Positions 4,211-5,505 of a stretch of DNA of 5,505 bases are shown here, piece by piece. The stretch is from an uncultured Phycisphaerae bacterium (GTDB taxonomy: Bacteria > Planctomycetota > Phycisphaerae > Phycisphaerales > SM1A02). The number at the start of each line of letters is the position of its first letter. Positions within the stretch are counted from its first letter, which is position 1. A program made the translations under genes and the position numbers. Under the pieces are notes generated by a model. That model did no database searches, was not told where the DNA came from, and was given only the letters and a program-made list of their open reading frames with translations. The DNA lies in assembly GCA_913046275.1 (NCBI GenBank), contig CAJWSE010000075.1, forward strand, positions 1 through 5,505, given 5' to 3'.

Positions 4211-5505
4211 TTAGGGGCAAGCACCCCATGCGGAAATCACTTCAATAACATCATTGACTTCCACAGAACCATCACCATTAAGATCTGCAGGACAACCGAC
4301 GCATTCCACTGCTTCATCATCACACATCACTTGTGACCCTTGGAATATTCCAGAAGCATCAAGGCATGCTGTCTCATTCGCAGCAATTATGCATAGGTTT
4401 CCTAGGCAACAGGCGCCCGAATCAATGCCGTAACACTCCACCATTTCACATACTGTGTCCTCCCCGCCAAAGACTCCGCCGCCATCAAGACAAGCACTGT
4501 AATCCATTTCCCAGCAAGCGTCTCCGCCACAACAAGCTCCTAGGCCTGTTGAACAACCAACGATGTCGCCAATGATTGTTGGTTCAGAACCTGAAAAATC
4601 TTCAACCATATCGCAAACAAGGTTAACACAAATAATTGGATCTTCAAGCGTTACTGTGCTACTTGCAATTTCAATAGCGCCACTTCCACCTGAACCATCG
4701 CAATCACTATCAGCAATGTTTGTGTCAAATGTGCAATCTGTAAATGTCACCGTGCTACTGCTCCGAATATTTGCAGCGCCACCTTCTGCGGTTGCTGTAT
4801 TCTCTAGAAATATCGTATTTGTAATTTCGGCATCACCATTTAAATAACTAAACCAAGCACCACCTTTTGTCGCATCATTAGATGCGAACGTTGAATCTTG
4901 TACCGTAATTGAACTATTCTTATTATAGATACCACCGCCATTAGCCCCTTCATTTCCCTCGACTGTCACAGCGGTAAGAACAACCTCTGCACTGGTATCT
5001 TTTACGTACAAACCACCTCCACTTGCGCCTTGATTATTTTCAAAAACGGAATCTGTAATTGAAGCACTTGAGCTCCGCATATAGAGACCGCCGCCCACAT
5101 TCACTGATTCATTAGCTCTAAAAGTCGAGGATTCAATGATTGCTGAGCCATCATCAATATAAATTCCTCCACCAAAACGCTTTGCATTATTTCCTGACAC
5201 AATACAATTGCGGATTGTGGGCGAAGACCCATAAATATAAATACCACCACCGTCCTGATCCGTACCATTTCGAATTGTGAGAGCTTCCAGAACTGATCCT
5301 TCACCCTCCCCCATTGAAAAAGTAACGACAGAGCCAGATGAAACATTCCCATCAATATATGTACCTTGCGGCTGACCGCTTGAGCTGGTCACAGTGATTG
5401 CTTTACCAAGAAAATCAATTGATTCATAATAGATACCCTCATTAATTGAGACAATATCTCCTTCTATGGCGACGTCTATAGCCGACTGGATACTCGCAAA
5501 ATCAT
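4211..5505 (-). CDS. Secreted right-handed beta-helix protein with Cys repeats and dockerin-like end (5' partial)
   Basis: The minus-strand frame is open from the window edge to TAA at 4213-4211, giving 430 residues. The GTG at 5392 is an internal Val, because the 37 codons before it carry the typical beta-helix opening: FASIQSAID, then EGDIVSINEGIYYESIDF and GKAITV. About seven helical rungs of 25-33 residues follow, most beginning GGGIY or GGGLY, as in polymorphic outer-membrane-type and pectate-lyase-like proteins. Next come two cysteine repeats starting GACC, then CPADLNGDGSVEVNDV with a Ca-binding-style DxNxDGxVxxxD loop and a final AWGACP. Such proteins are exported and lie on the cell surface or in the matrix; no catalytic residues can be recognised. 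The signal peptide would be upstream, outside the window. There is no PEP-CTERM tail, so anchoring differs from that of the neighbouring secreted protein. It converges on that gene across a shared terminator region. Confidence 0.88.
   Translation of the reverse strand, partial: DFASIQSAIDVAIEGDIVSINEGIYYESIDFLGKAITVTSSSGQPQGTYIDGNVSSGSVVTFSMGEGEGSVLEALTIRNGTDQDGGGIYIYGSSPTIRNCIVSGNNAKRFGGGIYIDDGSAIIESSTFRANESVNVGGGLYMRSSSASITDSVFENNQGASGGGLYVKDTSAEVVLTAVTVEGNEGANGGGIYNKNSSITVQDSTFASNDATKGGAWFSYLNGDAEITNTIFLENTATAEGGAANIRSSSTVTFTDCTFDTNIADSDCDGSGGSGAIEIASSTVTLEDPIICVNLVCDMVEDFSGSEPTIIGDIVGCSTGLGACCGGDACWEMDYSACLDGGGVFGGEDTVCEMVECYGIDSGACCLGNLCIIAANETACLDASGIFQGSQVMCDDEAVECVGCPADLNGDGSVEVNDVIEVISAWGACP
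4214..4294 (-). other. Dockerin-like C-terminal motif (single Ca-binding loop)
   Basis: The last 27 residues read CPADLNGDG, SVEVNDVIEV, ISAWGACP. The DLNGDGSVEVND loop places Asp, Asn, Asp and a terminal Asp at EF-hand-type positions 1, 3, 5 and 12. True dockerins carry two such loops; only one is present, flanked by Cys at both ends. This half-dockerin form is a familiar ending of planctomycete secreted proteins. Confidence 0.75.
4301..4540 (-). repeat. Two tandem GACC cysteine-rich protein repeats
   Basis: Two units of 36 and 39 residues share the pattern GACC-x4-C-x7/8-C-x13-C-x4/6-C (4540-4433 and 4417-4301). Both also share an ACLD(G/A) and a (V/I)F(G/Q)G element. The six cysteines per unit suggest disulfides in an exported protein. 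Similar GACC repeats sit before dockerin-like ends in Phycisphaerae proteins as far as I recall; I know no assigned function. Confidence 0.75.
4685..5251 (-). repeat. Beta-helix rungs: seven GGG(I/L)Y-type protein repeats
   Basis: Seven consecutive units of 26, 26, 25, 27, 25, 27 and about 33 residues begin GGGIYIYG, GGGIYIDD, GGGLYMRS, GGGLYVKD, GGGIYNKN, GGAWFSYL and GGAANIRS. Each carries an inner (T/S)(V/I)xxxxF/V strand and an Asn-containing turn (GNN, RANE, ENNQ, EGNE, SNDA, LENT). They stack as coils of one solenoid. The last two have lost the GGGxY start, and the final unit is lengthened by a DSDCDGSGGSG insertion, which marks the end of the helix. Confidence 0.85.

Noticed and set aside
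4685..5251. CRISPR or DNA-level tandem repeat
   Set aside because: The periodicity is at protein level (about 25-27 residues per rung); the DNA units are too diverged to be a repeat array with spacers.
4333..5355. Open frames at 4333-4575, 4563-4847 and 5101-5355 over the beta-helix gene
   Set aside because: They lie antisense to or out of frame with clear GGGIY and GACC repeats.
5390..5392. GTG as the start of the beta-helix protein
   Set aside because: The same frame stays open for 37 more codons to the window edge and encodes the conserved beta-helix opening (SIQSAID, GKAITV), so this GTG is an internal Val.

Overview
The window looks like chromosomal DNA of a free-living, probably marine, planctomycete of the Phycisphaerae type. 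Two things suggest this. One secreted protein ends in an IPAPGALALLG...RRRR sorting tail. Another has a beta-helix followed by GACC-type cysteine repeats and ends in a CPADLNGDG dockerin-like motif. Both C-terminal styles are, from memory, common in Phycisphaerae. The DNA is fairly AT-rich, genes are closely spaced, and I see no tRNA, rRNA, IS element or CRISPR array. The taxonomic call is inference.

Left part (1-1397): the start of a cytochrome c oxidase subunit III gene runs leftward off the edge. Divergent from it is a fused methionine sulfoxide reductase (MsrB then MsrA), so a respiratory gene sits back to back with an oxidative-damage repair gene.

Middle (1433-3140): three leftward genes form a tight operon in which each stop overlaps the next start as ATGA. 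They encode a small helical protein with a TerB-like segment, a DUF4145-like protein with predicted coiled coils, and a short MgtC/SapB-type membrane protein. This is the least explained part of the window and the best candidate for an uncharacterised system. The order suggests two soluble partners made together with a membrane component, but no function can be read from the sequence.

Right part (3141-5505): a 270-base divergent intergenic region holds a candidate promoter on each strand, an imperfect inverted repeat and a leader with two hairpins that each present GGA in the loop. It leads into a secreted protein with a PEP-CTERM-like tail. A strong terminator follows. Converging on it from the right is the C-terminal part of a large secreted beta-helix protein whose reading frame stays open to the right edge.
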